Assembly: GCA_964473645.1 (NCBI GenBank)
Contig: CAYYPW010000022.1
Span: 1 to 64,000, forward strand
Direction of reading: 5' to 3'
DNA: 64,000 nt
DNA from: HdN1 sp964473645
GTDB taxonomy: Bacteria > Pseudomonadota > Gammaproteobacteria > Pseudomonadales > Ketobacteraceae
The position numbers and the translations under genes are program-made. The notes beneath the pieces were generated by a model, which saw only the letters and a list, made by a program, of their open reading frames with translations, did no database searches and was not told where the DNA came from. This document shows positions 16,755-24,951 of the stretch, in pieces. Numbering within the stretch: the stretch's first letter is position 1; every line of letters begins with the position of its first letter.

Positions 16755-18173
16755 TCAACGAATGATGCAGAGGGGGTTAAGAAAGGGATTGCAAGAAGAT
16801 CGACTTATCTGCTCCTGAAGCTGACCGTTATTAGCCTTGAGATAGGCTTGAAATTCAGGGTGTTCGCGCAGCAGCGTACGTCCCGCCAATATTAGCGAAT
16901 CCACCTGACGGCTAGAGAGTTCCAACGAGGTGGGCAAGCTATTGAAGAAATTTTTCAAGCTGGGGGACTTGATGGATTCAAACCCGACTTCGACGAAATA
17001 GAATTTCACGTTCTGCCCCGCAGCCTTCAATTGCCTTTCATAGGTACGAATCTGTTGTCTTATCAACAGCTTGGTTTCAATGTTATACAAGCGCATCTGC
17101 GAATCGGTAAAAGCATCAAGCGTCTCACCGATCGACGGCTTACTCGCGACACTGCCCATGCTGCGCTCTGGTTTAACCGCCGCATTGACCAGAATGATCA
17201 ATACATCCTTTTGTGGGGCCCCCAGGCGCTCAAAACTCTGTTGAATGCCCCCGATCGAATCCACCCGTTCCAATATAGCGCGTAAGCCCAGGTTGTCAGA
17301 GATGCCGCCATCGACCAGGTGCACGTACGGGTTCTCCTTTGCTAGCTCATAGAGCTCGTTATAACGCTCGCGACGAATATGATCCTGCTGATTGAGTAGC
17401 GGTTTCTGTAGCATTGCCTGCATTTCGGGCAGCGCCTCCAGATGACACCTTGGCGCATAATTCTCCAACACCACCGTCGGGAACGCCACCGGCACTGCCG
17501 ACGACGCTGTCACCGCGCGTGCCACTGGAAAATCATTCAGATCAGAACACAATAAATCAAACATGCCCTGCGTAAACGAAAAGCGTTGGCCGGTCTTGAG
17601 ATTGGTCGCATTGATTTCGATAAAGGGCCGCTTATGCAGCGGAATATCCTTAAATCGCTTGCCCTTGAAAATGGTGGTGTCATAAAACTCCACGGCCATC
17701 TCGGTACGATCAAACCCCGTGAACAGACTGCGCCACCAATACACCGGATCAAGAAACTGCCGAATCAACGCCCCTTGCACACTGCGGCGCAAAAACGCAT
17801 TTTCATAATCGGTAAATAATCGATCACCAAACAACCCATAATAAGCCGCCGTAAAGCTGCCCCCCGACACCGCCGAAATCGTATCCGTCTCATCGAGCAA
17901 ACGCACCCGTTTGCCCATGCCATCAATCTGGGTGTCACGCAACTCCTGCATAACGCCATAGGTGAGCGCCGCCGCACGCGTCCCCCCGCCCGAAAACGAC
18001 AAGGCCACCAGATGCTCCCCGGTGTAGAGCTTGGGCACCGAAAACGGCCGATAGCCCTTATTGGGCTCCAGTCGGTCGAGCGGCTCATTTTGGGGTTTGT
18101 AAACGCTGGCACAGCCACTCAAGGCAATGACGGTGAACCAGGCGATCCAGGGTTTACAGCGTGTAAATCGCAT
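16755..18173 (-). CDS. Patatin-like phospholipase lipoprotein
   Basis: The 472-residue protein has a lipoprotein signal with lipobox LSGC (C21). The patatin fold is shown by 'SFSGGGTRAAAL' (oxyanion loop, 59-70), 'AVSGGSF' with the nucleophile S103, and 'LVDGGISDN' with the catalytic aspartate. The nucleophile elbow is A-x-S-x-G instead of the usual G-x-S-x-G. Such proteins hydrolyse phospholipids; membrane anchoring in the envelope is implied by the lipobox. It is divergent from pyrB and separated from norC by 331 bp (starts at 16424) that contain the FNR promoter, a terminator and a short direct repeat. Confidence 0.88.
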   Translation of the reverse strand: MRFTRCKPWIAWFTVIALSGCASVYKPQNEPLDRLEPNKGYRPFSVPKLYTGEHLVALSFSGGGTRAAALTYGVMQELRDTQIDGMGKRVRLLDETDTISAVSGGSFTAAYYGLFGDRLFTDYENAFLRRSVQGALIRQFLDPVYWWRSLFTGFDRTEMAVEFYDTTIFKGKRFKDIPLHKRPFIEINATNLKTGQRFSFTQGMFDLLCSDLNDFPVARAVTASSAVPVAFPTVVLENYAPRCHLEALPEMQAMLQKPLLNQQDHIRRERYNELYELAKENPYVHLVDGGISDNLGLRAILERVDSIGGIQQSFERLGAPQKDVLIILVNAAVKPERSMGSVASKPSIGETLDAFTDSQMRLYNIETKLLIRQQIRTYERQLKAAGQNVKFYFVEVGFESIKSPSLKNFFNSLPTSLELSSRQVDSLILAGRTLLREHPEFQAYLKANNGQLQEQISRSSCNPFLNPLCIIR

Positions 18174-18354
18174 GTTGAGAACAATCTCTGAAGGCTAAAA
18201 GATGCTCATCATAGCAGCGCTGTGGCGGTATACGAATGCATTCGCCGATGGATTGAGCGGCGTCTAAGGAGTAAAATGACCGGCCCCCGGCGTTCCAGTA
18301 CCGGGTCATGCGCGAACCCCCAATCCATTACGCTAGTGCACGAGACATCCACAC

Positions 18355-19365
18355 ATGATGCCTTCACGCCCCCCGCACACCCTGCAACTGGACGCAAACG
18401 GCCGGTTGAAACATTTTCTCACCACCGAAGGCCTCGACAAAACCCTGCTTACGCAGATTCTGGATACTGCAGAGTCTTTTATAGACAAGAGTTTTATGGG
18501 CGAGGGCAATCAGGTCGTCAAGAAGGTGCCCCTGCTGCAAGGCAAAACCATTGCCAACCTGTTTTTCGAAGCCAGTACGCGCACCCGCACCACCTTTGAA
18601 CTGGCAGCTAAGCGGCTGTCGGCTGACGTGCTCAATATCAACATCACGACCTCGTCTACATCGAAAGGTGAAACCCTGCTCGATATGTTGCGCAACCTTG
18701 AAGCCATGGGCAGCGACATGTTTGTGGTGCGCCATGAAAACAGCGGTGCGCCCAACTTTATCGCCGAGGTCGTTACACCCAATATCGCGGTGATCAACGC
18801 TGGCGATGGCCGCCACGCACACCCGACCCAGGCCATGCTCGACCTCTACACCATTCGCAAACACAAAGGCCCGTTCGAACCGCTGGTGGTGGCCATTGTC
18901 GGCGACATTCTGCATTCGCGGGTGGCCCGTTCTCTTTTGCATGGTTTACGCACCCTGGGCGTTAGTGAAATTCGCCTGATCGGGCCAAAAACCTTGGTGC
19001 CCGCGCATTTTCAAGGCATGGGCGCACGCATCTGCCATCATCTTGAAGCGGGTCTTAAAGATGCCGATGTCGTCATCATGTTGCGTCTGCAGAAAGAGCG
19101 CATGGATTCTGCCCTCCTGCCCAGCGAAAACGAGTTCTACCGCCTCTATGGCCTGTCACGCGAAAAACTGGCCTTTGCCAAGCCCGATGCTATCGTCATG
19201 CACCCTGGCCCCATCAATCGCGGTGTCGAGATTGAATCCGAAGTGGCCGACGGCCCGCAATCGGTCATTCTCAATCAAGTGACCTATGGCATCGCCGTGC
19301 GCATGGCCGTACTGACCATGGCCGCGCAGACCCACTCATCCAGCCTTACGCGTGAGGAGACCTAA
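18355..19365 (+). CDS. pyrB: Aspartate carbamoyltransferase catalytic chain
   Basis: The 336-residue protein makes carbamoyl aspartate, the first committed step of pyrimidine synthesis. The carbamoyl-phosphate site 'FFEASTRTRTTFE', the 'HPTQAMLDLYTI' motif and the 'MHPGPINRGVEI' motif are all present. The N-terminal extension of about 20 residues is like that of Pseudomonas PyrB, which forms a dodecamer with PyrC'. ATG codons at 18355 and 18358 are both possible; neither has a clear ribosome binding site. The pyrC' start follows 2 nt after the stop. Confidence 0.96.
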   Translation: MMPSRPPHTLQLDANGRLKHFLTTEGLDKTLLTQILDTAESFIDKSFMGEGNQVVKKVPLLQGKTIANLFFEASTRTRTTFELAAKRLSADVLNINITTSSTSKGETLLDMLRNLEAMGSDMFVVRHENSGAPNFIAEVVTPNIAVINAGDGRHAHPTQAMLDLYTIRKHKGPFEPLVVAIVGDILHSRVARSLLHGLRTLGVSEIRLIGPKTLVPAHFQGMGARICHHLEAGLKDADVVIMLRLQKERMDSALLPSENEFYRLYGLSREKLAFAKPDAIVMHPGPINRGVEIESEVADGPQSVILNQVTYGIAVRMAVLTMAAQTHSSSLTREET

Positions 19366-19367
19366 GC

Positions 19368-20663
19368 ATGGCGGTCGGCAACAATAAAAAACGCGTCATT
19401 ATCAGAGGTGGGCGTCTGGTAGACCCCACCCAGAATCTCGATCTTTTTACCGACATCTATGTGGCAGACGGTATTGTGCTGGGCATTGGCCAGCGTCCCG
19501 TCGGCTTTAGCGATGACGAAATCATCGACGCCACCGGCGCCATTGTCATGCCCGGCGCTGTGGATTTGTGCGCACACTTGCGCGAGCCGGGTATCGATGC
19601 CAAAGGCACCGTCTACTCAGAAACCCGCGCCGCTGCCGCCGGGGGCATCACCCATATTGTGTGCCCACCCGATACCGACCCTGTCGTTGACACCCCTGCC
19701 GTCGCCAACCTGATACAGGAACGCGCCTGGCAAGCCGGCTACTGCCATGTGTATCCACTCGGGGCCTTGACCAAAGGCTTGCAAGGCCAGCAACTGGCCG
19801 AAATGCATGCCTTGAAAGAGGCCGGATGCATCGGCTTTACCCAAATGCGCCGCCCGATCAAAGACAGCCGCGTGCTGTTGCGCTGCCTCGAATATGCGGC
19901 CACCTTTGATCTTACGGTGTTTTTCCAGAGTGAAGATGCCGGCCTCAGCGCTGACGGCTGCGTGCATGCAGGCCCCACAGCAACGCGTCTGGGCTTGTCC
20001 GGCATTCCCTCCGCCGCCGAAACGGTGGCCCTCAGCCGCGATTTACTATTGGTCGAACATACCGGGGTAAAAGCCCATTTTGGTCAGCTCTCCTGCGCAC
20101 GTAGTGTTGAACTGATCGCCAATGCCCAGGCGCGCGGTTTGCCAGTAACGGCCGATGTCGCTGCCCATCAATTGTTTTTGACCGATACGCTGGTGGATGG
20201 CTTTGACAGCCTTTATCACCTCGACCCGCCCTTGCGCAGCGAAAACGATCGCCTTGGGCTGATCGAAGGCGTGCGAAGTGGCGTGGTAGCGGCCTTGTGT
20301 TCTGACCACCAGCCCCACGAGGCGGCGGCCAAAGCAGCGCCGTTTGCCGCATCAGAGCCCGGCATGTCGGCCTTCGCCACGTATATGCCCCTCACCTATC
20401 AACTGGTGCGCCAACACACCTTGACCATCGCCGAATGGGTGCGCTGCGTATCCAGCAATCCTGCTCAGATTCTGGGTCTGGAGGCAGGCAGTGTACGGGT
20501 GGGTGACGATGCCAACCTCACCGTGTTCCACCCGGATCTGAACTGGACACTGGACATGAACAGCCTGGTATCCCTGGGCGCCAACACGCCCTATCTCGGC
20601 GCCACCATCAAAGGACGTGTGCTGGCCACTTTGAAAGATGGCCGTATCACGTTCCGTCTGTAG
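19368..20663 (+). CDS. pyrC': Dihydroorotase-like protein PyrC' (probably non-catalytic)
   Basis: The 431-residue amidohydrolase-fold protein lies directly behind pyrB. Active dihydroorotases bind zinc with an HxH motif after the first strand; here the motif reads 'DLCAHLREPG', so the first histidine is a cysteine. Other signature stretches are also altered ('CPPDTDPVVDTP' in place of the usual MPNT-like motif, and no clear carboxylated lysine in 'GCIGFTQMRRP'). In Pseudomonas such a protein is a structural partner required for aspartate carbamoyltransferase assembly, and a separate pyrC gene supplies activity. I infer the same here. Confidence 0.88.
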   Translation: MAVGNNKKRVIIRGGRLVDPTQNLDLFTDIYVADGIVLGIGQRPVGFSDDEIIDATGAIVMPGAVDLCAHLREPGIDAKGTVYSETRAAAAGGITHIVCPPDTDPVVDTPAVANLIQERAWQAGYCHVYPLGALTKGLQGQQLAEMHALKEAGCIGFTQMRRPIKDSRVLLRCLEYAATFDLTVFFQSEDAGLSADGCVHAGPTATRLGLSGIPSAAETVALSRDLLLVEHTGVKAHFGQLSCARSVELIANAQARGLPVTADVAAHQLFLTDTLVDGFDSLYHLDPPLRSENDRLGLIEGVRSGVVAALCSDHQPHEAAAKAAPFAASEPGMSAFATYMPLTYQLVRQHTLTIAEWVRCVSSNPAQILGLEAGSVRVGDDANLTVFHPDLNWTLDMNSLVSLGANTPYLGATIKGRVLATLKDGRITFRL

Positions 20664-20672
20664 CGCCGTCGC

Positions 20673-21317
20673 ATGCAGGAGCCGCCACGCCTTTCCCGCG
20701 AAGCGTCCAAACGCCAAACCCGCCAACGCCTGCTTGACGCAGGCCTGGCGTTATTGGCCGAGGAAGGCGCCGAAGCCCTCACCACTGGTAAGGTCGCCAA
20801 ACGGGCTGGCATGGCCCAACCCACCTTCTATGTGCATTTCAAGGATATGGATGCCCTGTTGCAAGCACTGGCCGTCGATCAGGTGGGCGGCCTGCGCAGC
20901 AAATTGCGGCAGTTGCGCCAGCAGATCAATCGCGCTGACAGCGTTCCCATGGAGCTGGTACGCGAAACCTATCGCGCCCCACTCAGCTTGCTCGTTAAGC
21001 AACGCGGCGACTTGCTGCGCCTGTTGATGGCAGAAATGCATCGCCCTCATACCACACTGGGGCGCGCTGCCCGCCAACTGGTCGATGAGGTCATCAATGA
21101 TCTGTTTGAGGATGCGACAACGCTTGGCCTGGGGGGCGCCATGCCACCCGAGCGTCTCAAGTTGTTGTGCGAAGGCATGATCATGCTCACCATTCACTAT
21201 GGGCTGGGATTGATCGAGGGGCGACACCAGGACATGGAAATGGTGGTCGATGTGCTCACCCAGCAAACCATCGCCATGATGATGTCACAAGCCCGCTGGG
21301 GGCCAAAACCGGTATAA
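20673..21317 (+). CDS. TetR/AcrR family transcription regulator
   Basis: The 214-residue protein has an N-terminal helix-turn-helix ('TTGKVAKRAGMAQPTFYVHF', about 42-61) and a ligand domain of unknown specificity. It starts 9 nt after the pyrC' stop, so it may be co-transcribed with pyrBC'. It is convergent with the GGDEF-EAL gene, with only 31 bp between. Its targets cannot be inferred. Confidence 0.9.
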   Translation: MQEPPRLSREASKRQTRQRLLDAGLALLAEEGAEALTTGKVAKRAGMAQPTFYVHFKDMDALLQALAVDQVGGLRSKLRQLRQQINRADSVPMELVRETYRAPLSLLVKQRGDLLRLLMAEMHRPHTTLGRAARQLVDEVINDLFEDATTLGLGGAMPPERLKLLCEGMIMLTIHYGLGLIEGRHQDMEMVVDVLTQQTIAMMMSQARWGPKPV

Positions 21318-21348
21318 CAGCCAGACTCAGGCGCCTTGGCGGCTTATG

Positions 21349-23469
21349 TTAATGCGTAGGACGCTTGATCGTAAATTTCTCGTCAAACAAGGTATCGAGC
21401 GCTTCGACCGACAAGGGCCGACTAAAGTAATACCCTTGCGCATAGCGACACCCCAGTTCCACCAGGCGCTCCACCTGCTCGGAGGTCTCTACGCCTTCGG
21501 CCACGACATCGATATCCAGCCCGCGCGCCAAAGCCACCACCGCCGAAATAATGGCAATACCCTGCGGTGTCTGAATTTCGTCGACAAAGGCTTTGTCGAT
21601 CTTGAGCACCGTCAACGGCAGTTTTGCCAGATAGCTCAATGACGAATAGCCCGTTCCGAAATCATCGAGCGCGATGCCCATACCGAGTTTGCGCAGGCTT
21701 TCCAGACGCGCGACGGCTTCTTGTGTGCGTTCGAAGAACAGGCTTTCGGTGATTTCAATTTCCATGAGCCCATGTTCGAGCTGGCGCTGATCAATAATCT
21801 TGTGCAGGATGCTCACCAGATGGGGATCATGTAATTGCTGCACCGACATGTTCACCGACACCCGGAAACCTTCCGGCAAGCAATATTTTTCACTCCACGC
21901 CCGCAACTGGCTGCTGGCTGTTTCAAACACCCAGCGCCCGATGCTATTGATCAATCCCGTTTCTTCTGCAATCGGAATAAACGATGCAGGCGAAATCATG
22001 CGTTGCCCCACACGCCAGCGGATCAAGGCTTCCACGCCGATGATCTGGCTCGTTATCATGTCGACCTTGGGCTGGTAATGCACAAAGAAATCCATCGATT
22101 CCACGGCGCGTCGTAATTCGACTTCGAGCGCCATGGTTTCTTCGATCTGGGTTTTCATGTTGGGGTCGAACACTTTGTAGCGATTACGCCCCTCATGTTT
22201 GGCCTGATACATCGCCATATCAGCATTTTTGATGAGTTCATTGGCGTCGTTACCCATTTCCGGGTAATACACGATGCCGATGCTGCCACCCACATACAGT
22301 TCTTGGCCGTAGATTTCGAATGAGCGCGACAACTCATTGATCAGTTTTTCTGACACACGCAACGCCGCATGTTCGACCGAACTGCCAGTGAGAATCAATG
22401 TGAATTCATCGCCGCCAATACGACAGAGAATATCGGCATCACGAATGCAGTGGCGAATGCGCGTGGCCACCTCCTTTAACAAGAGATCTCCCGCATCATG
22501 GCCCAGCGTATCGTTGACTTGCTTAAAACGATCCAGGTCCATGAACAGTAACGCAAAAGGCGTTTGATTATGTCGACTGTAGGTAATGGCGTTATTGAGT
22601 GCACTGCTGAATAAATTGCGATTTCCTAACCCGGTAAGCGCATCGTATTGCGCCATGTAGTTGAGCTTTTCTTCTATTTTACGCCGTTCGGTAATGTCCT
22701 TGAACACGATGACCACACCATCAAACTTTCCCATGGGGGAATGCATGGGGCTGGAAGTATATTCCACGGGGATAACACGGTTATTGACGGCACGAAATAC
22801 CCCGACATCGGTGTGATAGGCTTTGCCCGTCGCGCAGGAAGTAAAGATGCGTGACTCTTCCCAACAGGGGTGTTCGGTCTGATGCGCCGATACAATCACA
22901 GCCGAATAAATTGGCTGCCCAATGAGTTCGACATTGGCAAAACCTAGAATGGCTTCCACGGCAGGATTAGCAAAAGTAATGACCCCTTCATGCGAGACGC
23001 CGATAATGCCCTCCCCGACAGAACGCAACAAAATCTCATTACTGGTTTTTAACTGATCCAAGCGTCGCATGGCTTCTTCGAGCTGTTTTTGACGCTGATC
23101 GAGTTCGAGAAAAATACGCACCTTTGACACCAGCATATGCGGGTCAACTGGCTTGAAAATAAAATCGACACCACCGCTTTCATAGCCTTTAAAAACGTGC
23201 TCATCGTCTTTGTTGATGGCGGTGAGAAAAATAATCGGAATATGTCGGGTCTTGTTGCGCTGACGCATCAGCGTGGCCACTTCGAAACCATCCATGCCGG
23301 GCATTTGCACATCAAGCAATACCAGCGCCACCGGCTGTTTCAATAAAATGGAAAGCGCCGCCTGGCCCGACGTCGCAGAAATGATGTCGACGTTTAATTG
23401 CGCCAATACCGATTCCAGCGCTACCAAATTGGCCGGTTGATCATCGACGATTAGCACACTCTGTTTCAT
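21349..23469 (-). CDS. Response regulator with PAS, GGDEF and EAL domains
   Basis: The 706-residue cytoplasmic protein has a receiver domain (about 4-120, phosphoacceptor D53), a PAS domain (about 145-270), a diguanylate cyclase domain with intact GGDEF (352-356), and a phosphodiesterase domain with intact EAL (480-482). It could make and degrade cyclic di-GMP depending on phosphorylation. The ATG at 23469 is chosen because the receiver begins right there; the frame extends to 23565. It is the last gene of the signalling cluster, so the hybrid kinase upstream is its likely phosphodonor. Confidence 0.93.
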   Translation of the reverse strand: MKQSVLIVDDQPANLVALESVLAQLNVDIISATSGQAALSILLKQPVALVLLDVQMPGMDGFEVATLMRQRNKTRHIPIIFLTAINKDDEHVFKGYESGGVDFIFKPVDPHMLVSKVRIFLELDQRQKQLEEAMRRLDQLKTSNEILLRSVGEGIIGVSHEGVITFANPAVEAILGFANVELIGQPIYSAVIVSAHQTEHPCWEESRIFTSCATGKAYHTDVGVFRAVNNRVIPVEYTSSPMHSPMGKFDGVVIVFKDITERRKIEEKLNYMAQYDALTGLGNRNLFSSALNNAITYSRHNQTPFALLFMDLDRFKQVNDTLGHDAGDLLLKEVATRIRHCIRDADILCRIGGDEFTLILTGSSVEHAALRVSEKLINELSRSFEIYGQELYVGGSIGIVYYPEMGNDANELIKNADMAMYQAKHEGRNRYKVFDPNMKTQIEETMALEVELRRAVESMDFFVHYQPKVDMITSQIIGVEALIRWRVGQRMISPASFIPIAEETGLINSIGRWVFETASSQLRAWSEKYCLPEGFRVSVNMSVQQLHDPHLVSILHKIIDQRQLEHGLMEIEITESLFFERTQEAVARLESLRKLGMGIALDDFGTGYSSLSYLAKLPLTVLKIDKAFVDEIQTPQGIAIISAVVALARGLDIDVVAEGVETSEQVERLVELGCRYAQGYYFSRPLSVEALDTLFDEKFTIKRPTH

Positions 23470-23512
23470 GCTCACGCCCTCAACATTCCTGCATGCCCGC
23501 CCTGCACCCTGC

Positions 23513-24082
23513 TCATACCACTGCACTCGCCGCTTGCAGTGACAGCAATCGCAGCGCAATGGCATTGGGCGCTAGCACGGCATCGACCGCTATTGCGTTG
23601 ATAACGGCCTGTGGCATCATCGGCATCGATGCCGATTCGGGTGATTGCACGAAAACCTGTCCTCCGCGTTGTTTTACGATCTTCGCACCTTCAGTGCCAT
23701 CTTGATTGGCACCACTTAATACGCAGGCCACCATTGCCGCACCGTAAACCATGGCTGCACTCTCAAACAGCAGGTCGATTGACGGTCGACTGTAATTCAC
23801 GGGTGCATCCAGACTTAAACCAAAACATTTTTCCGGTTCGATCAGTAAATGATAATTGGGCGGCGCCACATATAAATGGTTGGTTTGAATTGGCAATTTA
23901 TCATCAGGTTCAACCACCCTCAGGTGGGTGTAGCGGGCCAACATGGGGGGCACGCCGCTTTCGCGATTGCCACGCTGATGCAACACCAGTACCGTCGGCA
24001 ACTGGTAGCTTGTCGGCAGGTGCTGCAAGATTGTGATCAAGGCTTCCAAGCCGCCACTGGAGGCACCGATCGCCACTAACAT
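23513..24082 (-). CDS. CheB-type methylesterase domain protein without receiver
   Basis: The 189-residue protein is only the catalytic half of CheB: 'IGASSGG' with the nucleophile serine (S8), H35 in 'LVLHQRGN', and D128 in 'LSGANQDGTEG'. CheB removes methyl groups from chemoreceptors, but the receiver domain that normally controls it is absent. An in-frame TAG stands two codons before the ATG, so it is not a truncated reading of a longer frame. It lies 23 bp after cheR. Control may come through the multi-receiver kinase next door. Confidence 0.9.
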   Translation of the reverse strand: MLVAIGASSGGLEALITILQHLPTSYQLPTVLVLHQRGNRESGVPPMLARYTHLRVVEPDDKLPIQTNHLYVAPPNYHLLIEPEKCFGLSLDAPVNYSRPSIDLLFESAAMVYGAAMVACVLSGANQDGTEGAKIVKQRGGQVFVQSPESASMPMMPQAVINAIAVDAVLAPNAIALRLLSLQAASAVV

Positions 24083-24105
24083 GCGCTAACTACATCCTCA
24101 CTTGA

Positions 24106-24951
24106 CTAATCTGACCGCTGAAATACCCGCATGGCAGCATTGATGGGGCGAAAATGCTGGCGATTCTCAAACGAACCCAACGATTCCTTGATGCCCAGCC
24201 CCAAAAAGCCGCCCATATCCAAGCTCTGATAAAATAAGGCTAGCACCCGCTCCTGAAGTTCGCGGCGAAAATAGATGAGTACATTGCGACACACCACCAG
24301 TTGCATGTCGCCAAATACTTGATCTGTCACAAGATCATGTTGAGTGAACACAATATTTTTTTTCAGCACCGGGTCCATCATGAAACGGTCGTACCCGGTT
24401 GACACATAATCCGACAAACGCGCTTTCGCACCACTGGCCAGATAGTTTTCATTGGCAGTAGTCCATTGTTTTTCGTGATAAATTCCTTTGCGCGCCTGTT
24501 CCAGCACACGGGTATTGATATCGGTGGCGTAAATCACGGCGCGATCCCCCAGGCCCTCCTCCTGCAATAGGATCGACATGGAGTAGGCTTCTTCACCGGT
24601 CGAACAACCTGCATGCCAGATCTTCAAAAACGGGTGGGATTTCAACTCCGGTACTACTTGCTCGCGCAACACCTTGTAAAAGCCGGGGTCACGAAACATG
24701 TCCGTGACATTGATGGTTAAACCCCGCACGAAATGCTGACAGCGTTGGCGATCACGAATCAATTCATGTTGCAGATCCACAAGACGGGTGAACTGCTCTT
24801 CTGTGACATAGCGCGCGACGCGTCGGCGCAAAGAGGCACGGGAATAACCACGAAAATCGTATCCCCACTTCAGGTATAAGGCGTCGAGGAGACATTCGAC
24901 CTCGACCTCAAAATCATCCATTGTTTCGGCAGGCACTACCTCCTTGTTCAT
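24106..24951 (-). CDS. CheR-type protein-glutamate methyltransferase
   Basis: The 281-residue protein has the CheR N-terminal helical domain, the SAM-binding motif 'HAGCSTGEEAYSM', the 'DINTRVLEQARKGIY' motif and 'CRNVLIYF'. It methylates glutamates of chemoreceptors or receptor-like proteins. The ATG at 24951 overlaps the stop of the hybrid kinase as ATGA, which decides the start over the ATG at 24966. No chemoreceptor gene is present, so the target could be the kinase itself or a distant protein. Confidence 0.92.
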   Translation of the reverse strand: MNKEVVPAETMDDFEVEVECLLDALYLKWGYDFRGYSRASLRRRVARYVTEEQFTRLVDLQHELIRDRQRCQHFVRGLTINVTDMFRDPGFYKVLREQVVPELKSHPFLKIWHAGCSTGEEAYSMSILLQEEGLGDRAVIYATDINTRVLEQARKGIYHEKQWTTANENYLASGAKARLSDYVSTGYDRFMMDPVLKKNIVFTQHDLVTDQVFGDMQLVVCRNVLIYFRRELQERVLALFYQSLDMGGFLGLGIKESLGSFENRQHFRPINAAMRVFQRSD

